In this document: in pieces, positions 53,459-62,940 of the stretch
How positions within the stretch are numbered: position 1 is the first letter of the stretch
Layout: each line of letters opens with the position of its first letter
DNA from: an uncultured Draconibacterium sp.
GTDB lineage: Bacteria; Bacteroidota; Bacteroidia; Bacteroidales; Prolixibacteraceae
Length of the DNA: 64,000 bases
Reading direction: 5' to 3'
Assembly: GCF_963674925.1 (NCBI RefSeq)
Contig: NZ_OY771649.1
Coordinates: 620,001 to 684,000, forward strand
Program-made: the position numbers and the translations under genes
The notes under the pieces: generated by a model
What the model was told of the DNA's origin: nothing
Seen by the model: the letters and a program-made list of their open reading frames with translations, nothing else
The model's database searches: none

Positions 53459-55144
53459 TTAATATCCGGCCGCTTGCCCGTCTTTTCGCGATTCAGAAGC
53501 ACCGTAGTATACTTTATTTTCTTTGTTCCACATAATTGCCTGGTAGCCGCCGTAGGGCCCAAGTGCATAACCAATACGGTGTCCTTTGTTCATTAATTCG
53601 CGTATGGTTTGGTATTCAAATCCGCTTTCCAGTGAAACAAGTCCTCCATCGTTCATCTTTTCACCGGTTGGCTGGCTCGAGCCGTCGTGGCTGATACGCG
53701 GTGCATCACCGGCTTCCTGCAAGTTCATGCCAAAGTCTATCAGGTTGCAGACTATTTGCACGTGGCCCTGTGGTTGCATGGCGCCACCCATTAATCCAAA
53801 GCTGATGTAAGGTTCGCCATCTTTTGTAATAAACGCCGGAATTATGGTGTGGAACGGACGTTTATGTGGTTCGTAAACATTCATATGTCCTTCTTCAAGT
53901 GCAAACAATTCGCCACGGTCTTGCAGGATAAATCCCAGTTTCCCGGGTGTCATTCCCGATCCCATGCCACGGTAATTACTTTGAATTAGCGAAACCATAT
54001 TGCCATCTTTGTCGGCTGTAGTCAGGTAAATGGTGTTGCCTTGTTCCAATTCGCCGGCAGGATAGGAGCGTGCTGCACGGTTTTTATTAATTAATGCTGC
54101 TCTTTCTTTGCCGTATTCTTTTGAGATCAGTTCTTCAATCGGCAGATCATTAAAATCCATGTCGGAATAGTATTTTGCACGGTCTTCATAGGCCAGCTTT
54201 TTTGCTTCAATAAAATGGTGCATGTATTCGGGCGAGCCAAAGCCCATGCCGGCGATATCGTAATTCTCCAGGATGTTCAACATTTGTAAAACGGCTGTTC
54301 CCTGTCCGTTGGGTGGAAGTTCCCAAACGTCGTAACCACGGTAGTTGGTAGAAATTGGTTCTACCCATTCCGAATGATGGTCTTCAAAGTCTTTCATACT
54401 TAAAAAACCACCTTGCTCGCGCACATATTCTACAATTTTCTCTGCTATTTCTCCTTTGTAAAATACATCTCGGCCCTGTTCTGCAATCATTTTAAATGTG
54501 TTTGCCAGGTACGGATTCTTGAATACTTCGCCTTTTTTAGGCGCTTTTCCATTGGGCATAAAAATCTCTTCAAAACCCGGATATTGACTTAAAAAGGCAC
54601 TGCGTCCCCAGTAATACGCAATAAGTTCGGTTAACGGAAATCCGTTTTCGGCATAAGAAATGGCGGGATTCAGGACATCTTTCATTGGCAGGCTGCCAAA
54701 TTTATTATGGAGTTCAAACCAGCCGTCAACACATCCCGGTACTGAAACGGGCAGCGGTCCGTGTGATGGAATCTTTTCGTAGCCATTTTCCTTAAAATAT
54801 TCAAGCGTTAAATCATAAGGCGAACGGCCGCTGGCATTTAAACCATATAGTTTTTTTGTTTTGGCATCCCAAACAATCGCGAACAAGTCGCCGCCCATTC
54901 CGTTTCCGGTTGGTTCAACTAAGCCTAAAACAGCATTGGCAGCAATGGCTGCGTCAATGGCATTTCCACCGGCTTTTAGTATGTCAAGCGCCGCCTGAGT
55001 AGCCAGTGGCTGGCTGGTGCATGCCATTCCGTTTTGCGCGATTACCTCGCTGCGGGTGGCAAAAGGGAGGCCTGTTATGCGGTCTTGTGCAAATACCTGA
55101 AAGGCTAAAATGATTGAGAAAAGTGATAGTGCAATTTTTTTCAT
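53459..55144 (-). CDS. ggt: Gamma-glutamyltransferase
   Basis: 561 residues from the ATG at 55142-55144, which gives a clean signal peptide (MKKIALSLFSIILAFQVFA); an in-frame ATG eight codons earlier is less likely. It cleaves gamma-glutamyl bonds (glutathione and others) in the periplasm. The nucleophile Thr that opens the small subunit is in GNTIYLTTADKDGNMVSLIQ, and GLMGGAMQPQGHVQ is the glycine-rich motif near the C-terminus. The large-subunit motif GGNAIDAAIAANAVLGLVEP is present. It is followed by the susC-like control region. Confidence 0.93.
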   Translation of the reverse strand: MKKIALSLFSIILAFQVFAQDRITGLPFATRSEVIAQNGMACTSQPLATQAALDILKAGGNAIDAAIAANAVLGLVEPTGNGMGGDLFAIVWDAKTKKLYGLNASGRSPYDLTLEYFKENGYEKIPSHGPLPVSVPGCVDGWFELHNKFGSLPMKDVLNPAISYAENGFPLTELIAYYWGRSAFLSQYPGFEEIFMPNGKAPKKGEVFKNPYLANTFKMIAEQGRDVFYKGEIAEKIVEYVREQGGFLSMKDFEDHHSEWVEPISTNYRGYDVWELPPNGQGTAVLQMLNILENYDIAGMGFGSPEYMHHFIEAKKLAYEDRAKYYSDMDFNDLPIEELISKEYGKERAALINKNRAARSYPAGELEQGNTIYLTTADKDGNMVSLIQSNYRGMGSGMTPGKLGFILQDRGELFALEEGHMNVYEPHKRPFHTIIPAFITKDGEPYISFGLMGGAMQPQGHVQIVCNLIDFGMNLQEAGDAPRISHDGSSQPTGEKMNDGGLVSLESGFEYQTIRELMNKGHRIGYALGPYGGYQAIMWNKENKVYYGASESRKDGQAAGY

Positions 55145-55272
55145 ATTGTGAAAGAATGATTTATACAATAAGGTTATTACGAAAGCTCTAATTTAAGAAA
55201 ATTTTATTGCATCAATTTCTTGTTTATTCAGGCTAAACTATGAACTTTAAGCCCTGAACGATGAACTGAAGT

Positions 55273-58122
55273 ATGGAACGATTTCTCTCGCAATGCGCTA
55301 AATTTATTTATCAAAAACATCAAAACGAGTTAAAGGATCTGTGTGTGGTTTTTCCTAATCGCAGAGCCGGTGTTTTTTTTACTCATTATTTGCAGAAAAC
55401 TGTTGATGGTGCGGCGATTGGTCCTAATACGACCACGATAAATGAATTGATGGCATCGTATTCGTCCATGCAAAAAGGCGAAAAGTTACAGCTGATTTCT
55501 TTGCTTTACGATGTATTTCTGAAGCATACTAAAACCACTGAAACCTTTGATGAATTCTATTTTTGGGGCGAAATTCTGCTGGCCGATTTTAATGATATCG
55601 ATCGATACCTGGTAAATGCCAAAGATCTGTTCACGAATGTTTCTGATCTGAAAGAAATCGAATCGGTTTTTGATTACCTCACCGACGAGCAGAAAAAAGC
55701 GCTGGAGCAGTTTTGGGGAAGTATGGCTGTTGCGGACAAAAAAGGGTTCAAAGAAAAATATATATCGATTTGGGATAAGCTGTATCCGGTTTGTCAGGAT
55801 TTTAAACAGCGACTGGCCGAAAAACAACTGGCTTACCCCGGAATGCAGGACAGGGAAGTGGCTGAAAATTTGGATGATGAAAAAAAGAGTTTTCCTTACA
55901 AAAAATATTATTTCGTAGGATTGAATGCACTAAACGCCTGCGAGAAGAGCTTTTTTAAGCATCTGCAACGATTGGGGAAAGCTGAGTTTTTATGGGATTA
56001 CGATGAGTCGTATCTCGGCGACAAACAAAATGAAGCCGGTCATTTTCTGCGAAACAACCTGATTGAATTTCCTCAGCCTGAATATTTTGAGCTGGATAAA
56101 ACCTGTTTCTCAAAACCAAAAAACATGAAAATGGTTGCGGTTTCTTCGGTATACGGGCAGGCGCAACAAATTCCTAATTTTCTGGACGAAACAAAAAAGT
56201 CATATAAAAAGGAGTTTGATAATACAGCGATTGTGTTGGCCGATGAAAGTTTACTGTTTTCGGCACTTGGAGCGGTGCCCGCGAATATCAATAAGGTAAA
56301 TGTTACAATGGGGTATTCGGTGCGAAATTCGGTGGTTTACGGCTTTTTAATGTTGCTCGTAACATTGCTGAAAAACAAACGAAAAGAAGGCGATAATTTT
56401 GTAGCTTATTACCGTTATGTAACTGATGTTTTGAATCATCAATTATTGGGAGACACTTCGAGTCAGGCTGCTAAGGCATATATTAATCAGTTGAAAAATT
56501 ACAACAGAATTACGGTGCCACTGGCCGAAATCAATTTCTCGCCACTGCACAAACAGATATTTGCTTTGCCAGAAAAAACAGCAGATTACAGCGAGTACTT
56601 TTTAAATGTGCTTGCCGCTTTTTATGGTCATTTAAAAGATACTGAAATTGACAATGCCATGCTTTTGGAGTTGATATATTCCATTTATCAGGCCATTGAA
56701 AAGCTAAAAGCAGTTGTTGATGACGTGTTGAGTGAGCAGCAGCGTGAAATTAGCGAGGCCGTTTATTTCAGGTTGTTTTCGCAGTACCTCGGACAAGTGT
56801 CGGTGGCTTTTGAAGGCGAACCGCTAAGTGGTATGCAGGTGATGGGAATTTTGGAAACCCGTTGTCTTGATTTTGAAAACCTGATAATTCTTGGATTGAA
56901 CGAAAATAAATGGCCGCGTAAATTTACCGCACCGTCGTTTATCCCATTTAATATCCGTTTGGGATTTGGATTGCCGGGTATTGACGAGCAGGATGCGATG
57001 TATGCCTATTATTTTTATCGTCTTATTCAGCGGGCAAAAAATATAACGGCAACTTATAGTGTCGTGAAAGAGGGAATCGGAACCGGTGAACTCAGTCGTT
57101 ATGGTTACCAGTTGCAATACGATTCGATACATAAACCGACTATGTTGAACCTCGATTTTTCATTTTCCAACGATCCGGTGGAGGAGATTCGCATAAAAAG
57201 TTCGAAAGATATCGTAGATAAATTGCTGGCCAATAATTCGGAGGATCACCCACTTTCTCCAAGTGCAATTAATACCTACCTGAATTGTAAGTTGAAATTT
57301 TACTATCAGTATGTGGTTCGTTTGCCGGAGCCGGAGGAGGTAAAAGAGGAAATTGACGGCGTTGTTTTTGGAAATATTTTTCACGATACGTTGGAGGAGT
57401 TGTATAAGCCCTATGTGGGCCGGGTAGTTGAGAAAAGTAATATCGAGAAAATTCAAAAAGACCGCGTTTGGCTTGAGAATGAAGTGACCAAACAGATTGC
57501 TGTACACTATTTGAAAAAGAAACTTCCGTTAAAAGGAGAAATTAAGCTGGAAGGAAAAACCTTGCTGATTTTTGAAAATGCTATAACTTATTTGCGACAG
57601 CTTTTGAAAATTGATAAGGACATGGCGCCATTTACTGTTGTTAGTTTGGAACAGCGATACAAGCGTTGGATACAAGCCGGCGATAATAAAATTTGTGTTG
57701 GTGGTATGATCGACCGGGTTGACCGTGCTGATGGCGTAACCCGGGTGCTCGATTATAAAACCGGAAATGTAAAAGCGACCCGGTTTAAAGCAGTTGATGA
57801 GTTGTTTGAAAGAGATGCAAAAGAGCCGAAAAAGGAGATTCTGCAAGCTCTGATTTATTCGTGGGGATTGGCCACGGAAACCAATGCCGCAGAAATTAAG
57901 GCGGCCATTTATCCGTTGCGCAGTTTGTTTGCCGAGAACTTTACGGCGGCAGTACAACTGAATTACAAAGACTTTTTCTTTGACGAAGTAGCTGAAGAAT
58001 TTGAAGGTGAATTGGCCGGTTTAGTTGCTGAAATCTTTTCAGTAGACAATGAGTTTGCACAAACCGAGCACGATAAAAAGTGCGAGTATTGTGCTTATCG
58101 CGGTATTTGCAGAAGATTCTAA
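55273..58122 (+). CDS. AddB-like PD-(D/E)XK nuclease/recombination protein
   Basis: 949 residues. The N-terminus (FLSQCAKFIYQKHQNELKDLCVVFPNRRAGVFF) and the middle are helicase-like without a working ATP loop; the C-terminal 280 residues are a PDDEXK_1 nuclease: LSPSAINTYLNCKLKFYYQYV, GNIFHDTLEELY, MIDRVDRADGVTRVLDYKTGNVK (catalytic Asp ... Asp-x-Lys) and a final cysteine motif CEYCAYRGIC that could hold an Fe-S cluster, as AddB does. It likely forms an AddAB-like complex for double-strand break repair, but no AddA gene is in the window. Confidence 0.85.
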   Translation: MERFLSQCAKFIYQKHQNELKDLCVVFPNRRAGVFFTHYLQKTVDGAAIGPNTTTINELMASYSSMQKGEKLQLISLLYDVFLKHTKTTETFDEFYFWGEILLADFNDIDRYLVNAKDLFTNVSDLKEIESVFDYLTDEQKKALEQFWGSMAVADKKGFKEKYISIWDKLYPVCQDFKQRLAEKQLAYPGMQDREVAENLDDEKKSFPYKKYYFVGLNALNACEKSFFKHLQRLGKAEFLWDYDESYLGDKQNEAGHFLRNNLIEFPQPEYFELDKTCFSKPKNMKMVAVSSVYGQAQQIPNFLDETKKSYKKEFDNTAIVLADESLLFSALGAVPANINKVNVTMGYSVRNSVVYGFLMLLVTLLKNKRKEGDNFVAYYRYVTDVLNHQLLGDTSSQAAKAYINQLKNYNRITVPLAEINFSPLHKQIFALPEKTADYSEYFLNVLAAFYGHLKDTEIDNAMLLELIYSIYQAIEKLKAVVDDVLSEQQREISEAVYFRLFSQYLGQVSVAFEGEPLSGMQVMGILETRCLDFENLIILGLNENKWPRKFTAPSFIPFNIRLGFGLPGIDEQDAMYAYYFYRLIQRAKNITATYSVVKEGIGTGELSRYGYQLQYDSIHKPTMLNLDFSFSNDPVEEIRIKSSKDIVDKLLANNSEDHPLSPSAINTYLNCKLKFYYQYVVRLPEPEEVKEEIDGVVFGNIFHDTLEELYKPYVGRVVEKSNIEKIQKDRVWLENEVTKQIAVHYLKKKLPLKGEIKLEGKTLLIFENAITYLRQLLKIDKDMAPFTVVSLEQRYKRWIQAGDNKICVGGMIDRVDRADGVTRVLDYKTGNVKATRFKAVDELFERDAKEPKKEILQALIYSWGLATETNAAEIKAAIYPLRSLFAENFTAAVQLNYKDFFFDEVAEEFEGELAGLVAEIFSVDNEFAQTEHDKKCEYCAYRGICRRF

Positions 58123-58193
58123 AAAGCGTGAAGTTTGAAGTGCGATGCTCAAAGCAGGACGAAGTGCTTAAAACTGTTTACTGAGACTGTAAA

Positions 58194-58823
58194 CTAATAA
58201 ACGGCCAACCAGTTAAAAATCTTTTCTGTTTTGCTGTAAATACTTTCGTAATCTTCTTTATCGTCGTATTCAAGTGTAACAATAGGAATATTTCGCTCAA
58301 CTCCGCAGTAAGTTCCAAATGATCCCGGAGTAGGGTAACCCAAATCGGCAATTACCGGATATTCACAGAATTCAGCTATTTTATCCGCCAGCTCTTTTGC
58401 CGGGCCATCATAGTTCACACATTTTAAAGGGGCGTGCAGCGTTAGAATTATCTCTGGTTTTAACTCTTCCAGTAAATCGATCATTTGCTGAGTTACGATT
58501 TCCGAAGCTGGGTTTTGCCCTGAATAGTTTTCGTCTTTATCGGTTTCGATCCAATTTTTTGTCGGGTAGTTTCGGTTTAAATCCACACCATTGTGATTTA
58601 CACGAACGCCGCGCTCTTTTCCCCAGGGATTTAAACAGGGAATAAAAAACAAATGATTCTGAGTCTCAGAAAGATTTTCGTTTTCAAGATATCTGTTAAT
58701 TACATATTCTCCCTGAGGTTCTTCCCCATGAAAAACGCCAATAATCAGAATGTTTTTGGCCTCAGTGTGGTTCGAGGTTTTTTTAATAACTTCAATGGTG
58801 TTGGATGGTGCTGTGTCTGGCAT
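58194..58823 (-). CDS. M14-family zinc peptidase (MpaA-like)
   Basis: 209 residues, no signal peptide. Zinc ligands of the M14 type: GVFHGEEPQGEYV (His32, Glu35) and the later LTLHAPL His. NPWGKERGVRVNHNGVDLNRNYP is the substrate-binding region with the Asn-Arg pair, and VTLEYDD carries the catalytic Glu. This size and build resemble murein-peptide amidases such as MpaA, which cut gamma-D-Glu bonds in recycled peptidoglycan peptides. It starts 3 bp after the trmD stop. Confidence 0.82.
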   Translation of the reverse strand: MPDTAPSNTIEVIKKTSNHTEAKNILIIGVFHGEEPQGEYVINRYLENENLSETQNHLFFIPCLNPWGKERGVRVNHNGVDLNRNYPTKNWIETDKDENYSGQNPASEIVTQQMIDLLEELKPEIILTLHAPLKCVNYDGPAKELADKIAEFCEYPVIADLGYPTPGSFGTYCGVERNIPIVTLEYDDKEDYESIYSKTEKIFNWLAVY

Positions 58824-58826
58824 AAA

Positions 58827-59519
58827 TTAATCTTCTCCTAAATACTTTTTGTACAAGTCGGGACGCAATGTTTTGGTTCGTTCAATCGCCTGTTCATGTT
58901 TCCAGTCATCAACCAGTTTGTCGTTACCGCTAAGCAAAACTTCCGGTACTTTCATGCCTTTATATTCAGCCGGACGTGTATAAACAGGCGGACTTAACAG
59001 GTGGTCCTGGAACGAGTCGGTGAGGGCAGAAGTTTCGTCGGAAAGTACTCCTGGCAAAAGGCGAACAACGGCATCGGTAATTATTGCCGCCGCAAGTTCG
59101 CCGCCCGTCAATACAAAATCGCCAACCGATATTTCTTTGGTGATGTAGGTGTCCCGAATTCGCTGATCAATACCTTTATAATGTCCGCAAAGAATGATTA
59201 AATTTTTCTTTAGCGATAGTTTATTGGCTTCCTGTTGGTCAAAAACTCCTCCGTCAGGTGTAGTGAAAATTATCTCATCATAATCGCGTTCGGCTTTTAA
59301 TGTTTCAATGGCTTTTTCAATGGGTTGGATAGCCATCACCATACCTGCACCCTTGCCAAAGGAATAATCATCAACACGTCGGTGTTTGTCTTCCGAATAA
59401 TCGCGTAAATTATGAATATGGATTTCTGCCAGTCCTTTATCCTGTGCCCGTTTAATAATTGAATGACTAAACGGACTTTCAATAATTTCCGGCAAAACTG
59501 TTATAATATCAATCCTCAT
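58827..59519 (-). CDS. trmD: tRNA (guanine-37-N1)-methyltransferase
   Basis: 230 residues from the ATG at 59517-59519, where the family N-terminus MRIDIITVLPEIIESPF begins; the longer frame upstream is not conserved-looking. Knot-type SPOUT motifs: FTTPDGGVFDQQEANKLS, LCGHYKGIDQRI, VLTGGELAAAIITDAVVRLLPGVL. It methylates G37 next to the anticodon of several tRNAs and prevents frameshifting. It is co-transcribed with the M14 peptidase gene. Confidence 0.96.
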   Translation of the reverse strand: MRIDIITVLPEIIESPFSHSIIKRAQDKGLAEIHIHNLRDYSEDKHRRVDDYSFGKGAGMVMAIQPIEKAIETLKAERDYDEIIFTTPDGGVFDQQEANKLSLKKNLIILCGHYKGIDQRIRDTYITKEISVGDFVLTGGELAAAIITDAVVRLLPGVLSDETSALTDSFQDHLLSPPVYTRPAEYKGMKVPEVLLSGNDKLVDDWKHEQAIERTKTLRPDLYKKYLGED

Positions 59520-59759
59520 TTCTTGAAAAATTTTGCGCAAAGGTAACAATATTTTCAGCTTTGATTGCTGTGGATTATATATCCAGAAAGCTGTCGATGA
59601 TGCCAAATCGACATGCTCAAAATAATAAAACAGACATATTGACGTATTTTTAAAAGGCAAAAATGACAAGATCGGTAGGAAAAGTTTGTTGGAACAGGAA
59701 TTGATTTATGGCATGCAGTAATTTGAAAACAAAATTTTAACAAGAGAATTAAAAATATT

Positions 59760-59765
59760 AGGAGG
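59760..59765 (+). promoter_or_regulatory. Strong Shine-Dalgarno site of hsp20
   Basis: AGGAGG stands 7 bases before the ATG. Most genes in this window have only A-rich leaders, as common in Bacteroidota, so this perfect site points to a highly translated gene. Confidence 0.7.
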
Positions 59766-59772
59766 AAAAGTC

Positions 59773-60219
59773 ATGAATTTAGTAAGATTTGAAAATCCAC
59801 GTTACAACGTAAACAGAACTTTAGTTGATGAATTATTCAACAATTTCCTGAAAAATGATTACCACGAAAACTATGTACATAATTGTGGTACATCACCGGC
59901 AACCAACGTTTTTGAAACAGAAAAAGAATTTAAAATTGAAGTATTGTTGCCAGGTTTTGTAAAAGAAGATCTTCAGTTGAATGTTCATAAGAATGTATTG
60001 ACTGTTAAGGTTGAGAAAGAAGAAAAAGCAAACGACGAGGTTTATAAATACGCTCGCCGCGAGTTTGGTGCTAAAAATTTCGAAAAGAAATATCGCTTGC
60101 CAAAATCGGTTGATGCAGAAAAGATTAGCGCGAAATTTGAAAATGGAATTCTAAATATTGAACTTCCGAAAAAAGAAGAAGCGCTTGAGAAAGAGCCGGT
60201 TGAAATTAAAGTGTCATAA
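59773..60219 (+). CDS. Hsp20/alpha-crystallin small heat shock protein
   Basis: 148 residues. The alpha-crystallin domain spans about residues 38-145: TNVFETEKEFKIEVLLPGFVKEDLQLNVHKNVLTVK, YARREFGAKNFEKKYRLP and the FENGILNIELPK motif with the hydrophobic strand. It binds unfolding proteins without ATP and forms oligomers. A perfect ribosome site precedes it. A MITE-like element now separates it from the next terminator. Confidence 0.94.
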   Translation: MNLVRFENPRYNVNRTLVDELFNNFLKNDYHENYVHNCGTSPATNVFETEKEFKIEVLLPGFVKEDLQLNVHKNVLTVKVEKEEKANDEVYKYARREFGAKNFEKKYRLPKSVDAEKISAKFENGILNIELPKKEEALEKEPVEIKVS

Positions 60220-60230
60220 TTGGTTTTTGA

Positions 60231-60498
60231 CAACCTGAGGTCGATTTCAAAATAGTTCACAGCTTTAGCTATTTTTAGTCAGAAACTTTCACCGGTTTTC
60301 GAAGTACTATCGGGATAATACAAGAAAATTGGGGGAAGTTTATGGCAAAAAGAGCAAAGCCTTAAAGGAAAGTCCTTCTCACACCATCTTTGCATTTTAA
60401 ATTCTTTGAAATAACCCGCTATTACTGCAGAATTAAAAATACAAATCTGATGTAATTAAGACTTTCTGTGAAAATATTTTAAAATCGACCTCAAGTTG
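60231..60498. mobile_element. MITE-like element with about 32-bp terminal inverted repeats
   Basis: Left end 60231-60262 and right end 60466-60498 are inverted copies: 22 of the outer 24 bases match (CAACCTGAGGTCGATTTC versus CAACTTGAGGTCGATTTT on the other strand), and after one indel a further TTCACAG matches. The 268-bp element has no transposase frame. No clear target-site duplication is seen. Confidence 0.65.
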
Positions 60499-60519
60499 AT
60501 AGGAAAGTTAATAACGCAC

Positions 60520-60558
60520 AAGCCTGTTTTTGTAGAAATACGAAAGCAGGCTTTTTTT
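60520..60558 (+). terminator. Intrinsic terminator, probably of hsp20
   Basis: AAGCCTG (60520-60526) pairs with CAGGCTT (60547-60553), extended by T/A pairs, and is followed by a T-run. It is 300 bp after hsp20, right behind the MITE-like element. Confidence 0.75.
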
Positions 60559-60670
60559 ATGGCATTGATTTTCGTTCTTCTTATTTGAATTTGTAACTTT
60601 TTAGGTTTCAAATAAGGTGGTTATGCTGCTGTTTTGGAGACTGTTCAGTAAATAATATTCATTAAATAAA

Positions 60671-60708
60671 AAATGGCGGAAACTTATCAATTCGAGTTTC
60701 CGCCATTT
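60671..60708 (-). terminator. Terminator of the beta-propeller gene
   Basis: A perfect 14-bp stem (AAATGGCGGAAACT at 60671-60684, its complement at 60695-60708), A-run on the left giving a T-run on the minus strand. It lies 18 bp after the stop and could also stop plus-strand transcripts. Confidence 0.85.
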
Positions 60709-60726
60709 TATTTATCAAGAGATTAA

Positions 60727-62013
60727 TTATTCTTCTTCAAAACAATACAAACTTTCAAATCCTCTTAAAATAAGCTGGTTGTCAACAAAAACCGGCGATG
60801 CATGGAAATCGTCATCCAATTCGTTTGACGCAAGAATTTCAAAGTCTTCACCCGCTTTTACTACTAAACAAATTCCTTTAGCGGCTATGTAAATTTTTCC
60901 ATTGGCTCCCGAAGGAGATGAAAAAAGAGTGCTTATGCCTTCCAGTCTTTCTTTAGAGTAAAGAATGCTTCCGTCTTTTGCATCAAGGCAGGTCATAATG
61001 CCATTGTTGCCGCGAAGAAAATAAAGTTTGCCATTCATTAAAAGAGGGGTAGGCGTGTATGGTGTATCCTGGTCGTAACTCCAGATAATGGCATCCGAAT
61101 CGGTAATGTCGCCAGTAGCTTTCGCGAGGTCAACGGCTTTTAAAAACGCACCTCGGAAACCGCTCATTAGATATACAATACCATTTTCGTAAACCGGCAC
61201 CGGAATTACATTGGATGTTAATCCTTTTCCCCACCAGATAGTTTCTCCTGTTTCGTAATCATAACTAGTTATTTTGTTGGTTGCGCTAACAATCACCTGT
61301 GTTTTTCCATTTGCCTCAACTACAAAGGGTGTTGACCAGGAAGTAGGTTCGTCTCTATCAAGTGTCCAAACGTCTTTTCCCGTTTTTTTATCCAATGCGT
61401 AAAAATGTGAATCACCTTCGTGGTCCCATTGTATAAAAAGCCGGTCTTTGTACAAATATGGCGATGCACCTTCTCCAAAGTTCATGCGTTTTTCCATTGT
61501 TCCGAAATCGCGTTTCCAGATGATGTTTCCCTCAAAATCGAGGCAGTACAATCCCCGGGATCCAAAATAAGCGTATATAAATTCTCCATCAGTACAAGGT
61601 GAGTTGGAAGCCCAACTGCTTAATTCATGTATTTTGCCTTCCGGAATCTCGGTCGTAACTGTTTTTTCCCAGATAATACTACCATCATTTCTGTTCACCA
61701 GGATTACGTTAAAATTGTGGTCAACATTAGGCGAAACTTGTGGATCGACGGATGGGTCTGTTGGAACAGCTGTTAAAATCACAATTTTATCTTCGTAAAC
61801 AATCGGAGTGGCGTTTCCTCTGCCCGGTATCGCGGTCTTCCATTTCAGGTTTTTGGTTTCGCTGAATTCAACCGAAGGATTGGCTTTAATAGCTACACCG
61901 TTACCAAGCGGACCACGCCATTGCATCCAATTGTCGTCGGCCTGATTTTGTGCCTCACTCGTTGAAACAGCAAAAAGATAAAGTAGAGAAAATAGAATCA
62001 GTTGAGATTTCAT
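60727..62013 (-). CDS. PQQ-like beta-propeller protein
   Basis: 428 residues with a signal peptide (to about residue 21, SEAQ). About seven blades of the PQQ/WD-like type with recurring patterns such as WKTAIPGRGNATPIVYEDKIVIL, VILVNRNDGSIIWEKT, LYCLDFEGNIIWKRDFG, FYALDKKTGKDVW and TSYDYETGETIWWG. The opening NWMQWRGPLGNGVA is common in Bacteroidota and Planctomycetes members. It lacks the dehydrogenase residues and the Cys pair of methanol dehydrogenases, so it is probably a binding or scaffolding protein in the periplasm. Confidence 0.85.
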   Translation of the reverse strand: MKSQLILFSLLYLFAVSTSEAQNQADDNWMQWRGPLGNGVAIKANPSVEFSETKNLKWKTAIPGRGNATPIVYEDKIVILTAVPTDPSVDPQVSPNVDHNFNVILVNRNDGSIIWEKTVTTEIPEGKIHELSSWASNSPCTDGEFIYAYFGSRGLYCLDFEGNIIWKRDFGTMEKRMNFGEGASPYLYKDRLFIQWDHEGDSHFYALDKKTGKDVWTLDRDEPTSWSTPFVVEANGKTQVIVSATNKITSYDYETGETIWWGKGLTSNVIPVPVYENGIVYLMSGFRGAFLKAVDLAKATGDITDSDAIIWSYDQDTPYTPTPLLMNGKLYFLRGNNGIMTCLDAKDGSILYSKERLEGISTLFSSPSGANGKIYIAAKGICLVVKAGEDFEILASNELDDDFHASPVFVDNQLILRGFESLYCFEEE

Positions 62014-62073
62014 GGTAAGAAATTTTTGGTTTATTTTGATTTTGACTGAAAATACGCTTTTTAGTTTAAAGCT

Positions 62074-62787
62074 TTAATCGCTTTCTATTTCAAAACTGTT
62101 TACGGTTTGAAATTGCCAGATTTCCACCACCTGCGAAACCGGAATTTCATAAGGCGAATAATTTCGGTTTAACGAAACCAGTAAGATTTTTTTATCTTCT
62201 AAACGTTTGTAAACCAGTTTAAAAACTATACCTTCATCTTTGGTCACCACAATACAGGCTTTGCCATTTTTTATACTGGTCCAGTCTTCTGCAAACGAAC
62301 AGGTTACCCACGAGCCTTCTTTTATGGGCAACATCGAATCGCCCTGAATCTGGAAGGTCCGGTATGTTTTGTCCTCCGGCAGAAATGGAAGTTTGAATTT
62401 GGGCAGCGATGCAATAAAATCCAGATCGCCATAGCTGTTGGTGTAGCCGGCCTGCGCTTTTACCGGAACCATTTCAATGTTTTCTTTGCCCTCTTTATCT
62501 ACCGAAATTGTCAGTAGTCGTAGCTTACGTCCGGTAACATCCACATCAAATCCTTTTTCGATTTGCGAAAGTTGTTCTTCCGACAAAACTTCCAGCCGGT
62601 ATTTAATCAATGCATCGAGCGATACATTAAAATACTCCGACATTTTTATGAGCACAGGAAAAGGCGGCTGCACATTTTTTTCGTATCCGGAAAGGGTCGT
62701 GCGTGTTAATCCCAGCTCTGTTGCCAGATCCATTTGCGATTTTTTGCGGCGCTTTCTTAGGAATTTTAGGTTTTCTGCGAAATGCAT
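62074..62787 (-). CDS. XRE-family repressor with self-cleaving S24 (LexA-like) domain
   Basis: 237 residues. An N-terminal helix-turn-helix (LKFLRKRRKKSQMDLATELGLTRTTLSGYEKN), a linker, and a C-terminal S24 peptidase with cleavage site AQAGY (Ala113-Gly114), the catalytic Ser151 in IQGDSMLPIKEG and Lys190 in DEGIVFKLVYK. It represses genes until DNA damage (RecA filaments) causes self-cleavage. The divergent gene is dinB, a classic SOS target. The 140-bp gap between them should hold its operators. Confidence 0.92.
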   Translation of the reverse strand: MHFAENLKFLRKRRKKSQMDLATELGLTRTTLSGYEKNVQPPFPVLIKMSEYFNVSLDALIKYRLEVLSEEQLSQIEKGFDVDVTGRKLRLLTISVDKEGKENIEMVPVKAQAGYTNSYGDLDFIASLPKFKLPFLPEDKTYRTFQIQGDSMLPIKEGSWVTCSFAEDWTSIKNGKACIVVTKDEGIVFKLVYKRLEDKKILLVSLNRNYSPYEIPVSQVVEIWQFQTVNSFEIESD

Positions 62788-62897
62788 AGTTGAGTATTTT
62801 ATTGTTTTCTGTCATTTCGAAGGAAGAATGACTGAGAAATCTTTCTCCAATGAAACAGATTTTCCTTCCAAATATAATAAAAAATGACTAAATTATA

Positions 62898-62940
62898 GTC
62901 GAAATAATGACGAAAATATCGACATATTGAATCGAAATAT
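62898..62940. promoter_or_regulatory. Candidate operator of the S24 repressor
   Basis: TCGAAATA (62899-62906), CGAAAATA (62911-62918) and TCGAAATA (62932-62939) recur within 41 bp, directly at the dinB start. This spacing (12 and 21 bp) may be a repressor binding array. Assignment is by position only. Confidence 0.35.

Noticed and set aside
60727..62013. PQQ-dependent alcohol dehydrogenase
   Set aside because: Only the propeller repeats are present; length is too short and the catalytic Asp/Cys-pair region of dehydrogenases is missing.
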